From contig CASFPH010000010.1 in NCBI GenBank assembly GCA_949296645.1, positions 1 to 64,000 of the forward strand: a DNA stretch of 64,000 nt, given 5' to 3'. The notes under the pieces were generated by a model. That model had not been told where the DNA came from and made no database searches. It saw nothing but the letters and a program-made list of their open reading frames with translations. Position numbers and translations under genes: made by a program. Position 1 is the first letter of the stretch. Each line of letters starts with the position of its first letter. This document shows positions 42,589-51,687 of the stretch, one piece after another. This stretch comes from an uncultured Bacteroidales bacterium (GTDB lineage: Bacteria; Bacteroidota; Bacteroidia; Bacteroidales; UBA932).

Positions 42589-43773
42589 ATGAATCAGGAC
42601 ATATTGTTTTCAAAGGACGCAAATGCTTTCTTCAGTTCTCCTGTAAGAGCAATGTTCAGAAATACCGACCTTGGCAGCATAATCTCGTTTGCAGGAGGAT
42701 ACCCGTCACCGGAGGCCATTCCTGTTGCTGAAATAAACGGAATAATGAACAACGTGATAAACAGATACGGAGCAAAGGCCATGCAGTACGGTGCAACGGA
42801 AGGCGTGGCCGAACTCAGGAATGCCATCGCAGGCAGATACGGAGTTTCTTCAGGCAATGTAAGGATAAGCACATCCTCCCAACAGGGAATTGACGTATGT
42901 ACAAGAATATATATCGATCCAGGAGACGTGATACTGGCCACAAACCCTACATTTCTTGGAGCACTCCAGTCATTCCGCTCCTACAGGGCGGAAATAGCAG
43001 GAATCGGACATGATGATAACGCCGATACACTGGCCGGCGCATATATATCCAGGATAGAGGAACTTAAAAGGGCAGGACGCAGAATAAAGCTGATGTATCT
43101 CATTCCAGATTTTCAGAATCCTTCAGGAGAAACCCTGTCTCTGGAAGCCAGGATAAAACTCACGGAAATTGCAAGGAAAAACAACATAATGATTATCGAG
43201 GACAGCCCGTACAGGGAACTCAGATATGAAGGAAAAGACATTCCTACCATGTATTCGATTGCACCAGACTGCGTAATACATCTCGGGTCCTTTTCCAAAA
43301 TAATGGCACCCGGATTCCGAATCGGCTGGATAATTGCAGATGAAAAGGTCCTAGAAAAGATATCCGAATGCAAACAGTCCATAGACCTTTGCGCTCCGGT
43401 ATTCGACCAGTATGTCGCCGCCGGATACATTGAATCCGGAATACTGGACAAAAACCTTAAGAAAGCCATAGCTCTGTACAAAGGACAAAGGGACCTTATG
43501 CTTGCAATGCTTGAAAAGGAAATGCCAGAAACGGTTACATGGACAAGACCTGAAGGCGGACTCTTTCTCTTTCTAAAACTCCCCGAAAACATCGACGCCA
43601 CCGCATTATGCGGCAAAGCTCTGGAAAAAGGAGTTGCATATGTAGCCGGAAGCCTTTTCCATCCGGACGGGAGCGGAAGAAACACAATAAGGCTCAACTA
43701 TTCGTTCACTACTCCGGAAAAAATAAGAAAAGGCATATCCATACTTGCCGGACTCATACGGGAATCGATTTAA
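42589..43773 (+). CDS. PLP-dependent aminotransferase, candidate N-acyl-LL-DAP aminotransferase
   Basis: A 394-residue class I/II aminotransferase of the LysN/2-aminoadipate-like group. Features: ISFAGGYPSPEAIP, YGATEGVAELRNAIA, the substrate-binding DFQNPSGET (near 173-181), DSPYRELRYEG and the PLP Lys in GSFSKIMAPGFRIGW (near 238). The DAP operon has dapA, dapB, dapD and a DapE-like gene but no other aminotransferase, so this gene probably fills the DapC step. That is context inference; a branched-chain or 2-aminoadipate role is possible. It is 23 bp after dapD and convergent with dapF. Confidence 0.8.
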   Translation: MNQDILFSKDANAFFSSPVRAMFRNTDLGSIISFAGGYPSPEAIPVAEINGIMNNVINRYGAKAMQYGATEGVAELRNAIAGRYGVSSGNVRISTSSQQGIDVCTRIYIDPGDVILATNPTFLGALQSFRSYRAEIAGIGHDDNADTLAGAYISRIEELKRAGRRIKLMYLIPDFQNPSGETLSLEARIKLTEIARKNNIMIIEDSPYRELRYEGKDIPTMYSIAPDCVIHLGSFSKIMAPGFRIGWIIADEKVLEKISECKQSIDLCAPVFDQYVAAGYIESGILDKNLKKAIALYKGQRDLMLAMLEKEMPETVTWTRPEGGLFLFLKLPENIDATALCGKALEKGVAYVAGSLFHPDGSGRNTIRLNYSFTTPEKIRKGISILAGLIRESI

Positions 43774-43775
43774 GC

Positions 43776-44606
43776 CTATACATTGACTGATGCAACAAAT
43801 ACTGCCGGACCTGTCAGAAAAACATCACTGAATACCCAACCTGCAAAGTCCGGATGTCTCAATTCACAATCTGAAACATCCGGCACAAATTCAACCGACA
43901 GCATATCCTTGAGCGCATGTACGGCAACCTCCACCCTGCAATGCTCCAACATGCGGAAACAATCGTCCCCTCTGCAGTAAGACGCTATGGCTGATGCTAC
44001 GATTCCAGTACCGCATGCATAAGTTTCGTCCTCAACTCCCTTTTCGTAGGTCCTTACATACAGCATATCGTCGGCAGCATAGACGAAATTCACGTTTGTT
44101 CCTTCAGGAGCGAACCGGCTGTCGTACCTTATAGCGGAACCAAGCCCTTTTACATCCGTTCCGGCAATATCATCGGTAAACTTGACGAAATGCCTGGTAC
44201 CCGTATTCATGAAATAAGTACCATCACTGTAGCGGTATATCTTCTCTACATCAGCCATACTGAGCCTTACTGTCTTGCTCCTTCCTTCGGACGCAACCAC
44301 TTCTGCATAATGTGTACCGTCTGCAGCTTCGAATGAAAAACTTTTGAACCCCAAATCAGCAGCGAATGCGACAATGCATCTGCCTCCGTTGCCGCACATC
44401 ATTCCGCCCGATCCGTCGGAATTGTAGTAGACCATTCTGAAATCATGCGAACCGCTGTTCTCCAGAAGCATGAGTCCGTCCGCCCCTACACCGTAACGTC
44501 TGTCGCACAGCATTGCTATATCCTTTTCTTCAAGCTTTATATTTCCGTTTCTATTGTCGGCTATGAGAAAATCATTGCCGGCACCCTGATATTTGCAGAA
44601 TTCCAT
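43776..44606 (-). CDS. dapF: Diaminopimelate epimerase
   Basis: DapF converts LL-DAP to meso-DAP by a two-cysteine mechanism. Both are present: MCGNGGRC (Cys near 72) and YACGTGIVASAIA (Cys near 199). N-terminus FCKYQGAGNDFLI is typical. 276 residues, full length. It is convergent with the aminotransferase (2-bp gap), so the DAP genes lie together but dapF is transcribed separately and is not under the attenuator. Confidence 0.96.
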   Translation of the reverse strand: MEFCKYQGAGNDFLIADNRNGNIKLEEKDIAMLCDRRYGVGADGLMLLENSGSHDFRMVYYNSDGSGGMMCGNGGRCIVAFAADLGFKSFSFEAADGTHYAEVVASEGRSKTVRLSMADVEKIYRYSDGTYFMNTGTRHFVKFTDDIAGTDVKGLGSAIRYDSRFAPEGTNVNFVYAADDMLYVRTYEKGVEDETYACGTGIVASAIASYCRGDDCFRMLEHCRVEVAVHALKDMLSVEFVPDVSDCELRHPDFAGWVFSDVFLTGPAVFVASVNV

Positions 44607-44686
44607 AAACAGGTTAACTAAAATTAACTATATTATCTTTATTATTCGCGGACTCTTCCGGAACGCTAATTTATGAATTAAATATT

Positions 44687-44694
44687 TAACTTTG
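44687..44694 (+). promoter_or_regulatory. -7 element before the sigma/FecR remnants
   Basis: TAACTTTG about 100 bp before the sigma-like remnant. It may be the old promoter of the lost ECF operon. Confidence 0.35.
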
Positions 44695-44788
44695 CAATAT
44701 TCATTATGGCTTTCAAAACAAGACTCTAAACCACCTGCACAGAAACAGCATACACAAAAGGTATGCTAACACTCTTGAGAAGGAAGAG

Positions 44789-45079
44789 TTGCAATTCATG
44801 CTTTATTCACTGAGAAGCAGCACAATAGAGGAGATATACGAAAAAAACATAGAATCTATTCTGCACGAGGCACTGGAGGAGATGAATCCGAATATAAGGG
44901 AAACCTATCTGCTCAGACTCAGGAAAGGAATGACAAACCTCGAAATCTCAAAAGATACGGATACTCCTCTGCGTACTGTGGAATACAGAATGAAAAAAGC
45001 GCTGCTGATACTCCATAAAAAACTCAAGGACTACATTAATGCCGTCATCCTTTTTTTTGCAGCACTTTCCTTGTGGTAA
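44789..45079 (+). pseudogene. ECF sigma factor remnant (region 4 only)
   Basis: A fragment of at most 96 residues that matches only the end of an extracytoplasmic sigma factor: ALEEMNPNIRETYLLRLRKGMTNLEI is the region 4 helix-turn-helix entry, followed by TPLRTVEYRMKKALLILHKKL. Region 2, which binds the -10 element and core polymerase, is missing. The frame stays open upstream to 44690 without recognisable region 2. The TTG at 44789 or ATG at 44798 are poor starts. Most likely a decayed FecI-like sigma gene; a functional short regulator is less likely. Confidence 0.6.
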
Positions 45080-45109
45080 AAACCGGTAATGTTTGTTATA
45101 TAAGATGAG

Positions 45110-45424
45110 ATGAACAAGACACTGTTGATAAAACACCTGAGCGGGAAAGCCTCCGATAAAGAGAAGGCTGCTGTCATGTCCTGGCTGCAAAAATCCGAGT
45201 ATAACAGACGGTATCTGAGCCGTCTGAAGGAACTCACCGTTATTTCCGGCATGGAAAACACTCAAGCAAAAGACTGCCGGAACATGAAAGATACTGCAAG
45301 AAAGGAAATAGGTATCTATCTGAACATGAAAAAATTGAAAAGCCGGTACAAGATAATGCTGCGTACTTCGGCTGCCATGGTATGTTTCCGGTCATGGCAG
45401 CCGATTTTATTTCCTGGCAAATAA
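45110..45424 (+). pseudogene. FecR anti-sigma factor remnant
   Basis: A 104-residue frame whose first ~45 residues match the cytoplasmic start of FecR-type anti-sigma factors (LLIKHLSGKASDKEKAAVMSWL, then NRRYLSRLKEL). The membrane segment and periplasmic FecR domain are lost; the last residues are unlike FecR. It lies 31 bp after the sigma fragment, the normal sigma/anti-sigma order, so both remain from one lost regulatory operon. The SusC/SusD-type genes that usually follow are absent; tRNA-Gln and repeats follow instead. Confidence 0.6.
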
Positions 45425-45440
45425 AAAATATTCATATTTT

Positions 45441-45471
45441 TTTGCATTTTTAAATAAATGCACTACCTTTG
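45441..45471 (+). promoter_or_regulatory. tRNA-Gln promoter
   Basis: TTTG (45441-45444), 19 bp, TACCTTTG (45464-45471), about 36 bp before the tRNA: exact Bacteroidota consensus. Confidence 0.8.
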
Positions 45472-45507
45472 CAATCCCAAACAAGAATTAAAAGGGATTT
45501 GAAATAT

Positions 45508-45578
45508 TGAGCTATGGTGTAATGGTAACACAACAGATTCTGGTCCTGTTTTTCCAGGTTCGAGTCCTGGTAGCTCAA
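45508..45578 (+). tRNA. tRNA-Gln (CTG)
   Basis: Cloverleaf with acceptor TGAGCTA/TAGCTCA, T-arm CCAGGTTCGAGTCCTGG and anticodon loop TTCTGGT, anticodon CTG. The last anticodon-stem pair is A-C. The U1-A72 acceptor start is typical of tRNA-Gln. CCA is not encoded. Confidence 0.92.
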
Positions 45579-45581
45579 CTT

Positions 45582-45622
45582 AGAGGTTATATCGATTTGA
45601 TATAGCCTCTTTTTCTTTTTTA
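45582..45622 (+). terminator. tRNA-Gln terminator
   Basis: AGAGGTTATATC and GATATAGCCTCT form an 11-12-bp stem with a GATTT-type loop, followed by TTTTTCTTTTTT. Confidence 0.85.
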
Positions 45623-45696
45623 AGCTCGGAACGTGCGAACGTGCCATAAACCTGTATGTCGTCAGCCAGCACTTTCCCTGTAAATTTCGTAAGGAT

Positions 45697-46402
45697 CGCC
45701 AGAAGGCACTCTGAGGCATGTCACGTTTCAGAGGCCCAAATCGAGTGTGCAATCGGCGTCGTACTGAACTATCTGAAAATGAACCGTTTGACGCGGAGGA
45801 TTCTTACGGACTCGCCTGGATTTCGGGCATTTTTCGGGCGAGTCTGCAAGCCTTGTTTTTATAAGTTACTGAAAGTCAGTGAAGTACCTTAAAGCCGCGA
45901 ACAGACTCGCCAGCCGCCGCGAAAGAAAAATTGAACCAGTCCCCGCCAGAAGGCACTCCGAGGCATGTCACGTTTCCGAGGCCAAATCGAGTGTGCAGTC
46001 GGCGTCGTACGGAACTATCTGAAAATGAACTGATTGACGCGGAGGATTCTTACGGACTCACCTGGATTTCGGGCTTTTTTCGGGCGAGTGTGCAAGCCTG
46101 GTTTTCATATGTTGCTGAAAATCAGCAAAATACCACACAGACGCGAACAGACTCGCCAGCCGCCGCGAAAGAAAAATTGAACCAGTCCCCGCCAGAAGGC
46201 ACTCCGAGGCATGTCACGTTTCAGAGGCCCAAATCGAGTGTGCAATCGGCGTTGCACTGAACTATCTGAAAATGAACCGTTTGACACGGAGGACTCTTAC
46301 AGACTCACACGGATTTCGGGCATTTTTCGGGCGAGTCTGCAAGCCTTGTTTTTATAAGTTACTGAAAGTCAGTGAAGTACCTTAAAGCCGCGAACAGACT
46401 CG
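45697..46402. repeat. Three tandem ~246-bp repeats
   Basis: Units start at 45697, 45944 and 46190 with CGCCAGAAGGCACTC and are 247, 246 and about 213 bp long, the third cut short after CGAACAGACTCG. Units 1 and 3 are closest; unit 2 is more divergent. Each has GACTCGCC, GGCGAGTCTG and CAGACTCGCC, so the middle element can pair with either neighbour (in unit 1: 45809-45816, 45837-45846, 45902-45911). Pairing is weakened in units 2 and 3. Short frames here on either strand are repeats of each other, have no recognised domain and are not called as genes. Confidence 0.85.
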
Positions 46403-46584
46403 ACCGCGCCTGAAGAACCTGAAGAAGAAAAATACAGTTTGCCGGCGGATCCCGGAAAATTATCATATGATTTCACAAACACCGCCTGGAAATGCTCTGC
46501 AAAAATGCACTGTAAAGAGGTTCTACGAAAGCTTTCTGCCGAAGACGCTCTGTGGAAACTTTTTGCAAAACTACCTATGTATAC
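46403..46584. other. Gene-free stretch between repeats and PiT transporter
   Basis: No gene, RNA or clear regulatory site is seen here. It adjoins the stop of the convergent PiT gene. Several CTCTG/TTCTG-containing short segments recur loosely but do not form a clear repeat. Confidence 0.4.
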
Positions 46585-48825
46585 TTATTCATAGAACTTT
46601 TCGGATGCCCTAACCATCTGCTGGAGCTGTACAACGAGCTGTTCCGATTCCTGAAGTATTGTAAGGTAAAGATACGCCACAGTCAGATTTACATCTACAT
46701 CATGCATATGTGAGGTAAGTTTCTTTCGCAAGTCTGAAAACGCTACCTGAAGGTCCGAACATCTTTTTTTGTATTCGGCAGCATCCGTAAACCCGTCTGC
46801 ACTTACGGAAGCCGAAATGTCACCCATAAGACTTACCACCGTTTCCCTGACGCTCCTGAATTCGGACACATACTCTTTTGGAAGCGGTGAAAAGTTGTTC
46901 TCCACATGCTCGCTTACCGGTTCCGATATTCTTCGCAGGCTGTAGTATATCTGCTCCATACTGTTGTGAAGCATATGGAACCATGTCTCCTTCTCTACCA
47001 TGACTCCCGGCTCAGTTCTTCTCAGACACAGAGTCTCTTTTCTTCTTATGTTTTTAAGAATATACTTTTCTTTCTTCATTGCGGAAGAAATTTTCCTCAG
47101 GATTTTCAGGTTTTCAGCAAACAGCCCCTCCGTGACATCCCTGTAACAAGCGGACATTCTCGACAGAAAATCCTTTTCGTTTATCATGACATGTGATGCA
47201 AAAAGAGGCAATACTTCGGATGGATTCTTTATGGCCACTATTTCATTGAAAAGTCTGTCGGTTTCCTTGCTTTCGGCAGATTTCCTGCTATGGCCCAGAT
47301 TGTTTCTAATCAGGATGAATACGCTCATCACAACTACAATAACAGCCATTACATAACCTCCGAAATACATCAGCATTGCGAGTATGAAACAGATCGTAAA
47401 TGCAGCTCCTGCAGTTATGAACCAACCTCCTATTACCGAAAGGACGCCTGTTATTCTGAAGACGGCACTTTCACGGCCCCATGCCCTGTCGGAAAGGGAC
47501 GAACCCATCGCAACCATGAATGTCACATAAGTAGTCGAAAGCGGAAGTTTGAGTGAGGTACCCAATGCAATGAGAAGGGATGCCACAACAAGGTTTACCG
47601 AAGCCCTTATGAGGTCATATGCAGCTCCGGCCTCTGCCTGTATCTCGGTAGCATCGAACCTTTTCTCTATCCATTTTTTTGTACGGTCCGGTGTTATCCT
47701 GTCGATTGAAACCGCTATGGAGTTGCCCCACCTTACAAGGCTTCTTGCAGCCTTTGACGAACCGAACATTTCATCCCCGGCATCCTGACGCGCCAGGTTG
47801 ATTTCCGTTTTCGTCACATTATGCGCCTTTTTGGATTTGACGAGCGCGAAAACCATGACAATACCTGCCAGAATAAGGAAATATACCGGTGTCGATGCAG
47901 GCTCGTTGAGCTGCCCCATCATATAGGCAGAAGGATCAGTAGCGCCTGATTCAGAAAAGTACTGATATGAAGAATATCCGCTTAGCGGAACCCCGATAAA
48001 GTTCACCAGGTCGTTACCGGCAAATGCCGTTGCCAGAGCAAATGTACCCATGAGGACCACCACTTTCAGGACATTTACCTTCAGCCAGTGCAGTATCTGC
48101 ATCAAAAGCGTAAAAAACACGAAACAGCACAACAGAATCGCTCCTGAATTAACATGAATCCAGTCTTTTACCTCCGGCGTCATGAAAGATAATGATTTGA
48201 CTCCCTTGAGCAGCATGAAGTATATTATGGAAGTAGCAGCTATCCCGGCAAACAAACCTGCTTTCCAGCGCAGTTTATCCTTATATTTGAATGTAAAAAT
48301 GAGTCTTGCTATATACTGTATGAGAAATCCGAAGAAAAACGCTATTGCAACCGATACGAATATAGCCATTATCACGGACAGCGCCTTGCCGGTATTCATA
48401 TAATCATCCAGAGACATTCCTCCTCCGTCACCTACCACTTTCATCAGGGAAAAGGCAAAGGATGCACCCAACAGCTCGAACACCATCGAAACTGTCGTGG
48501 AGGTAGGCATCCCCATTGTATTGAAAATATCCAGCAGCACTATGTCAGCCGCCATCACGGCAAGGAAGATAAACATGACTTCCTGGAAACTGAAATGTTG
48601 GGGATTGAACATTCCGTTTCTCGCAATATCCATCATGCCGTTGCTCATGGTTGCCCCGAAAAAGATTCCCGTTGCAGCAATGATCATGATGGTACGGATC
48701 CTTGCCGCCTTAGATCCTATGGCCGAATTGAGAAAGTTTACGGCGTCATTGCTGACACCTACCCAAAGATCGAATACCGCCAGCATGAAAAGGAAAATCA
48801 CAAATCCGATAAAAATAAAATCCAT
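46585..48825 (-). CDS. Inorganic phosphate transporter, PiT family, with PhoU-like domain
   Basis: A 746-residue inner-membrane Pi symporter. The two PiT signature copies are present: DLWVGVSNDAVNFLNSAIGS near the N-terminus and NTMGMPTSTTVSMVFELLG near 95-115, with the second half signature VNFIGVPLSG near 275. About ten to twelve helices fill residues 1-500. The C-terminal ~230 residues are soluble and helical, resembling PhoU/DUF47-type regulators, as in Bacteroidetes PiT proteins. No pst or pho genes are near. It has its own promoter upstream and lies between the tandem repeats and tRNA-Lys. Confidence 0.9.
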   Translation of the reverse strand: MDFIFIGFVIFLFMLAVFDLWVGVSNDAVNFLNSAIGSKAARIRTIMIIAATGIFFGATMSNGMMDIARNGMFNPQHFSFQEVMFIFLAVMAADIVLLDIFNTMGMPTSTTVSMVFELLGASFAFSLMKVVGDGGGMSLDDYMNTGKALSVIMAIFVSVAIAFFFGFLIQYIARLIFTFKYKDKLRWKAGLFAGIAATSIIYFMLLKGVKSLSFMTPEVKDWIHVNSGAILLCCFVFFTLLMQILHWLKVNVLKVVVLMGTFALATAFAGNDLVNFIGVPLSGYSSYQYFSESGATDPSAYMMGQLNEPASTPVYFLILAGIVMVFALVKSKKAHNVTKTEINLARQDAGDEMFGSSKAARSLVRWGNSIAVSIDRITPDRTKKWIEKRFDATEIQAEAGAAYDLIRASVNLVVASLLIALGTSLKLPLSTTYVTFMVAMGSSLSDRAWGRESAVFRITGVLSVIGGWFITAGAAFTICFILAMLMYFGGYVMAVIVVVMSVFILIRNNLGHSRKSAESKETDRLFNEIVAIKNPSEVLPLFASHVMINEKDFLSRMSACYRDVTEGLFAENLKILRKISSAMKKEKYILKNIRRKETLCLRRTEPGVMVEKETWFHMLHNSMEQIYYSLRRISEPVSEHVENNFSPLPKEYVSEFRSVRETVVSLMGDISASVSADGFTDAAEYKKRCSDLQVAFSDLRKKLTSHMHDVDVNLTVAYLYLTILQESEQLVVQLQQMVRASEKFYE

Positions 48826-48848
48826 AATCGCGCAATAAATATTTGGCG

Positions 48849-48878
48849 CAAAAATATTACGATTTTCCTTCTTGACAA
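48849..48878 (-). promoter_or_regulatory. PiT promoter
   Basis: On the minus strand TTG (48878-48876), 19 bp, TATTTTTG (48856-48849), about 24 bp before the start. Confidence 0.65.
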
Positions 48879-48989
48879 GGACTTTCCTGTTACTATTTTG
48901 TTACGAAATTCCGGTTTTGTCCAATCGGTGTGAATTCAGACACAGACATCATGAAAAGGGAGAATAAGTATAAAAGGTCTTCACTGTCC

Positions 48990-49038
48990 TGAAAAAGAAA
49001 AGACTGCACGGTGCATATCTGAAAATGCAGTGCAGTCT
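48990..49038 (-). terminator. tRNA-Lys terminator
   Basis: On the minus strand AGACTGCAC (49038-49030) pairs with GTGCAGTCT (49009-49001), a 9-bp stem, followed by TTTTCTTTTT. Confidence 0.8.
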
Positions 49039-49042
49039 TTCG

Positions 49043-49115
49043 TGATCCGCTTGGGGTTCGAACCCAAGACCCCAACATTAAAAGTGTTGTGCTCTACCTA
49101 CTGAGCTAGCGAATC
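49043..49115 (-). tRNA. tRNA-Lys (TTT)
   Basis: Minus-strand cloverleaf: acceptor GATTCGC/GCGGATC (one T-G pair), D-arm GCTCAGTAGGTAGAGC, anticodon loop CTTTTAA with anticodon TTT, T-arm TTGGGTTCGAACCCCAA. CCA is not encoded. Its charging level is the presumed signal for the lysine attenuator at 37.7 kb. Confidence 0.95.
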
Positions 49116-49136
49116 ATCCCGTTTGATTTGGGACTG

Positions 49137-49167
49137 CAAAGATAGTGAAAGATTTTTAAATTCCAAA
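49137..49167 (-). promoter_or_regulatory. tRNA-Lys promoter
   Basis: On the minus strand TTTG (49167-49164), 19 bp, TATCTTTG (49144-49137), an exact consensus match. Confidence 0.8.
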
Positions 49168-49215
49168 ACCTATACAAGATATTCAAATAAAAAAAGCTAT
49201 CTCGACAATTTTTAG

Positions 49216-49223
49216 TAATTTTG
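49216..49223 (+). promoter_or_regulatory. nad operon promoter -7 element
   Basis: TAATTTTG, about 20 bp before the nadB ATG; the -33 region is not clear. Confidence 0.45.
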
Positions 49224-49242
49224 TCTCAATTATACCTTATAG

Positions 49243-50832
49243 ATGAAAAGGCACTTCGATTATATAATAGTAGGAAGCGGACTTGCCGGGCTATACGCAG
49301 CCCTTCAGGCCTCGGACTACGGAACCGTATGCATACTTACAAAATCCGACATAACGGAAAGTAATTCCTACCATGCTCAGGGCGGCATCGCAGCCGTAAC
49401 GGACAAGGAAGACATTCCACAATATCATTTCGATGACACCATCATTGCCGGAAGGGGACTATGCGACTATCCCGCAGTAAAAATACTGGTAAACGAAGGA
49501 CCGTCCAGAATAGAGGAAATCATAGAGGAAGGAATGAAATTCGACATCACTGAAAGCGGAGAACTCGCGCTTGGGCTCGAAGGTGGGCACCACAGAAGAA
49601 GAATACTTCATGCCGGAGGGGATGCGACAGGCAGGATGATAACCTCATTCGTAATAGAAGAGGTCAGAAAAAGAAAAAACATAACGGTTTTCCAGAACTG
49701 CACCCTGATAGATATACTGAAAAACGGGAATTCGTGCGACGGTGTAAGGAGCTGGGATTTCGAGAGAGGGGAGGAAGACATATTCACCGGGAAAAACACC
49801 ATACTCGCATGCGGCGGGGCGTCAGCCATATATAAAAGGACGACAAATCCATCAACTACTACAGGTGACGGGACGGCTATCGCCTATCGCGCAGGATGCG
49901 AAATAACCGACATGGAATTCATACAGTTCCACCCTACCGCCATAGTACACCCGGAAGCAGACAGTTTTCTGGTAAGCGAAGCCGTAAGAGGCGAAGGGGC
50001 GCACCTTCTCAACCTTAAGGGAGAACGTTTCATGAAAGGAGCGCACGAACTTGCAGAACTGGCCCCGCGTGATGTAGTCGCAAAAAAAATTGACGAACAG
50101 ATCAGAAAGGAAGGTAAAGGATATGTGTATTTGTCCCTCAAGCACCTCGATCCGGAAAAGATAAGAAACAGGTTTCCGACCATATTCGCAAAATGCGCGG
50201 AACTTGGCATAGACATGACGGACAGGATTCCTATAGCCCCTGCTGCCCACTATACGGTCGGAGGCGTAAGGACCGATGAAAACGGAAGAAGTTCAGTTGA
50301 GCATCTCTACATATGCGGAGAACTCGCTTCGACAGGAATCATGGGAGCCAACAGACTAGCATCCAACTCCCTCATCGAATGTCTTGTATTCGGAAAAAGG
50401 GCGATAAAGCATACTCTTTCATACCACGCAGAAAACAGATCATACGAAGAATACTCACCTGTACTGTTCATAGATGAATCAATAAAAGCGAAATACTGGC
50501 ATGCAAGGGAAAAGGTGGCGGAAATTGTTTCGGAATACGCCGGAATAGTAAGAAATGCCGAAGGTCTGTCCAAAGGTCTTGAAATGCTGAACAATATGGA
50601 GAACGAATTCCTGTCCGTAATACGTGACAACTACAGGAATGAAATATATTCAAATCTCATAACGAACCTCATAACCACCGCAAGACTTATAATGGAAGGC
50701 GCACTCTTCAGAGAAGAAAGCAGAGGCTGCCATTACAGGTCGGATTTTCCTGAAGAAAGGGAAGAGTTCCATGTCCACAGCAGCCAGAAAAAAGGTGAAA
50801 AAATCAGAAAGAACAAAGTAATACTATCATAA
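49243..50832 (+). CDS. nadB: L-aspartate oxidase
   Basis: NadB oxidises L-aspartate to iminoaspartate, first step of de novo NAD. The 529-residue flavoprotein has the FAD loop VGSGLAGLYAAL, SNSYHAQGGIAAV (near 48), GLEGGHHRRRILHAGGDATG (near 112), and the HPT and REE-type active-site motifs (MEFIQFHPTAI; a conserved SGIMGANRLASNSL near 365). In an anaerobe fumarate is the likely acceptor. First gene of nadB-nadC-nadA, with 4 bp to nadC. Confidence 0.95.
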   Translation: MKRHFDYIIVGSGLAGLYAALQASDYGTVCILTKSDITESNSYHAQGGIAAVTDKEDIPQYHFDDTIIAGRGLCDYPAVKILVNEGPSRIEEIIEEGMKFDITESGELALGLEGGHHRRRILHAGGDATGRMITSFVIEEVRKRKNITVFQNCTLIDILKNGNSCDGVRSWDFERGEEDIFTGKNTILACGGASAIYKRTTNPSTTTGDGTAIAYRAGCEITDMEFIQFHPTAIVHPEADSFLVSEAVRGEGAHLLNLKGERFMKGAHELAELAPRDVVAKKIDEQIRKEGKGYVYLSLKHLDPEKIRNRFPTIFAKCAELGIDMTDRIPIAPAAHYTVGGVRTDENGRSSVEHLYICGELASTGIMGANRLASNSLIECLVFGKRAIKHTLSYHAENRSYEEYSPVLFIDESIKAKYWHAREKVAEIVSEYAGIVRNAEGLSKGLEMLNNMENEFLSVIRDNYRNEIYSNLITNLITTARLIMEGALFREESRGCHYRSDFPEEREEFHVHSSQKKGEKIRKNKVILS

Positions 50833-50836
50833 CGAC

Positions 50837-51676
50837 ATGTCTCATAAAGAACTAATCGACAAGCTGATAGATCTTGCCATAGAGGAAGATGTATCCACAG
50901 GCGACATAAGCACGAACGCCATCATTCCAGTAAATTCCAGAGCCACGGCTGAAATGAAGGCCAAGGCGGACGGGATAATATCCGGCATTGAGGTAATCAG
51001 AGCCGTATATGAAAGATTCGACAACGACATCATATGGGAACCTCTTGTTAAGGACGGCGACAAAGTATGTAAAGGGGACATCATACTCAGAATCGAAGCA
51101 AGCTACAGATGCCTGCTCTGCGGTGAAAGACTCTCACTGAACATTCTCCAGAGAATGTCCGGAATAGCCACCGAAACCGCAAAATACGTCGAACGCCTTG
51201 AAGGGACGAAAACACAACTTCTTGACACAAGAAAAACGGCTCCGGGACTCAGGATTCTTGACAAGATGGCAGTAAAGCACGGAGGAGGCAAGAATCACCG
51301 CATGGGACTGTATGACATGATAATGCTGAAAGACAATCATATAAAAATTGCAGGAGGTATACCTGCAGCCATAGAGGCAGTAAGACGCAGCCTTCCGCTC
51401 AGCATAAAACTGGAAGTGGAAACGACAAACCTGGAAGAAGTAAGACAGGCCATAGAAGGAGGCGCCGACGTAATCATGCTTGACAACATGGACAACGCGA
51501 CGATGTCAGAGGCAGTAAAAATAATCGGAGGCAGAGCGAAGACTGAAGCATCCGGAAACATGAATCTCGACAGACTTAGGGAAGTTGCTGAAACTGGCGT
51601 GGACTACATAAGCGTAGGAGCCCTGACGCACTCTGTAAAGGCAATGGACATCAGCATGAACATCAAACATCAATAA
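50837..51676 (+). CDS. nadC: Quinolinate phosphoribosyltransferase (NAMN-forming)
   Basis: NadC converts quinolinate and PRPP to nicotinate mononucleotide. The 279-residue protein has LNILQRMSGIAT (near 104), LDTRKTAPGLR (near 132), KHGGGKNHRMGLYDMIMLKDNH (near 150-170), and the C-terminal EASGNMNLDRLR with YISVGALTHS. All ligand-binding motifs are kept. It lies between nadB and nadA. Confidence 0.96.
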   Translation: MSHKELIDKLIDLAIEEDVSTGDISTNAIIPVNSRATAEMKAKADGIISGIEVIRAVYERFDNDIIWEPLVKDGDKVCKGDIILRIEASYRCLLCGERLSLNILQRMSGIATETAKYVERLEGTKTQLLDTRKTAPGLRILDKMAVKHGGGKNHRMGLYDMIMLKDNHIKIAGGIPAAIEAVRRSLPLSIKLEVETTNLEEVRQAIEGGADVIMLDNMDNATMSEAVKIIGGRAKTEASGNMNLDRLREVAETGVDYISVGALTHSVKAMDISMNIKHQ

Positions 51677-51687
51677 CCGGAACCACA

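Noticed and set aside
44706..44729. Short leader peptide (7 codons from ATG 44706) before the sigma remnant
   Set aside because: No hairpin pair follows and no amino-acid enrichment relevant to the remnant genes is seen.
45650..46290. Several 60-110-residue frames in the tandem repeats
   Set aside because: They appear in parallel on both strands in each repeat copy, have no domain and no consistent start; taken as by-products of the repeat.
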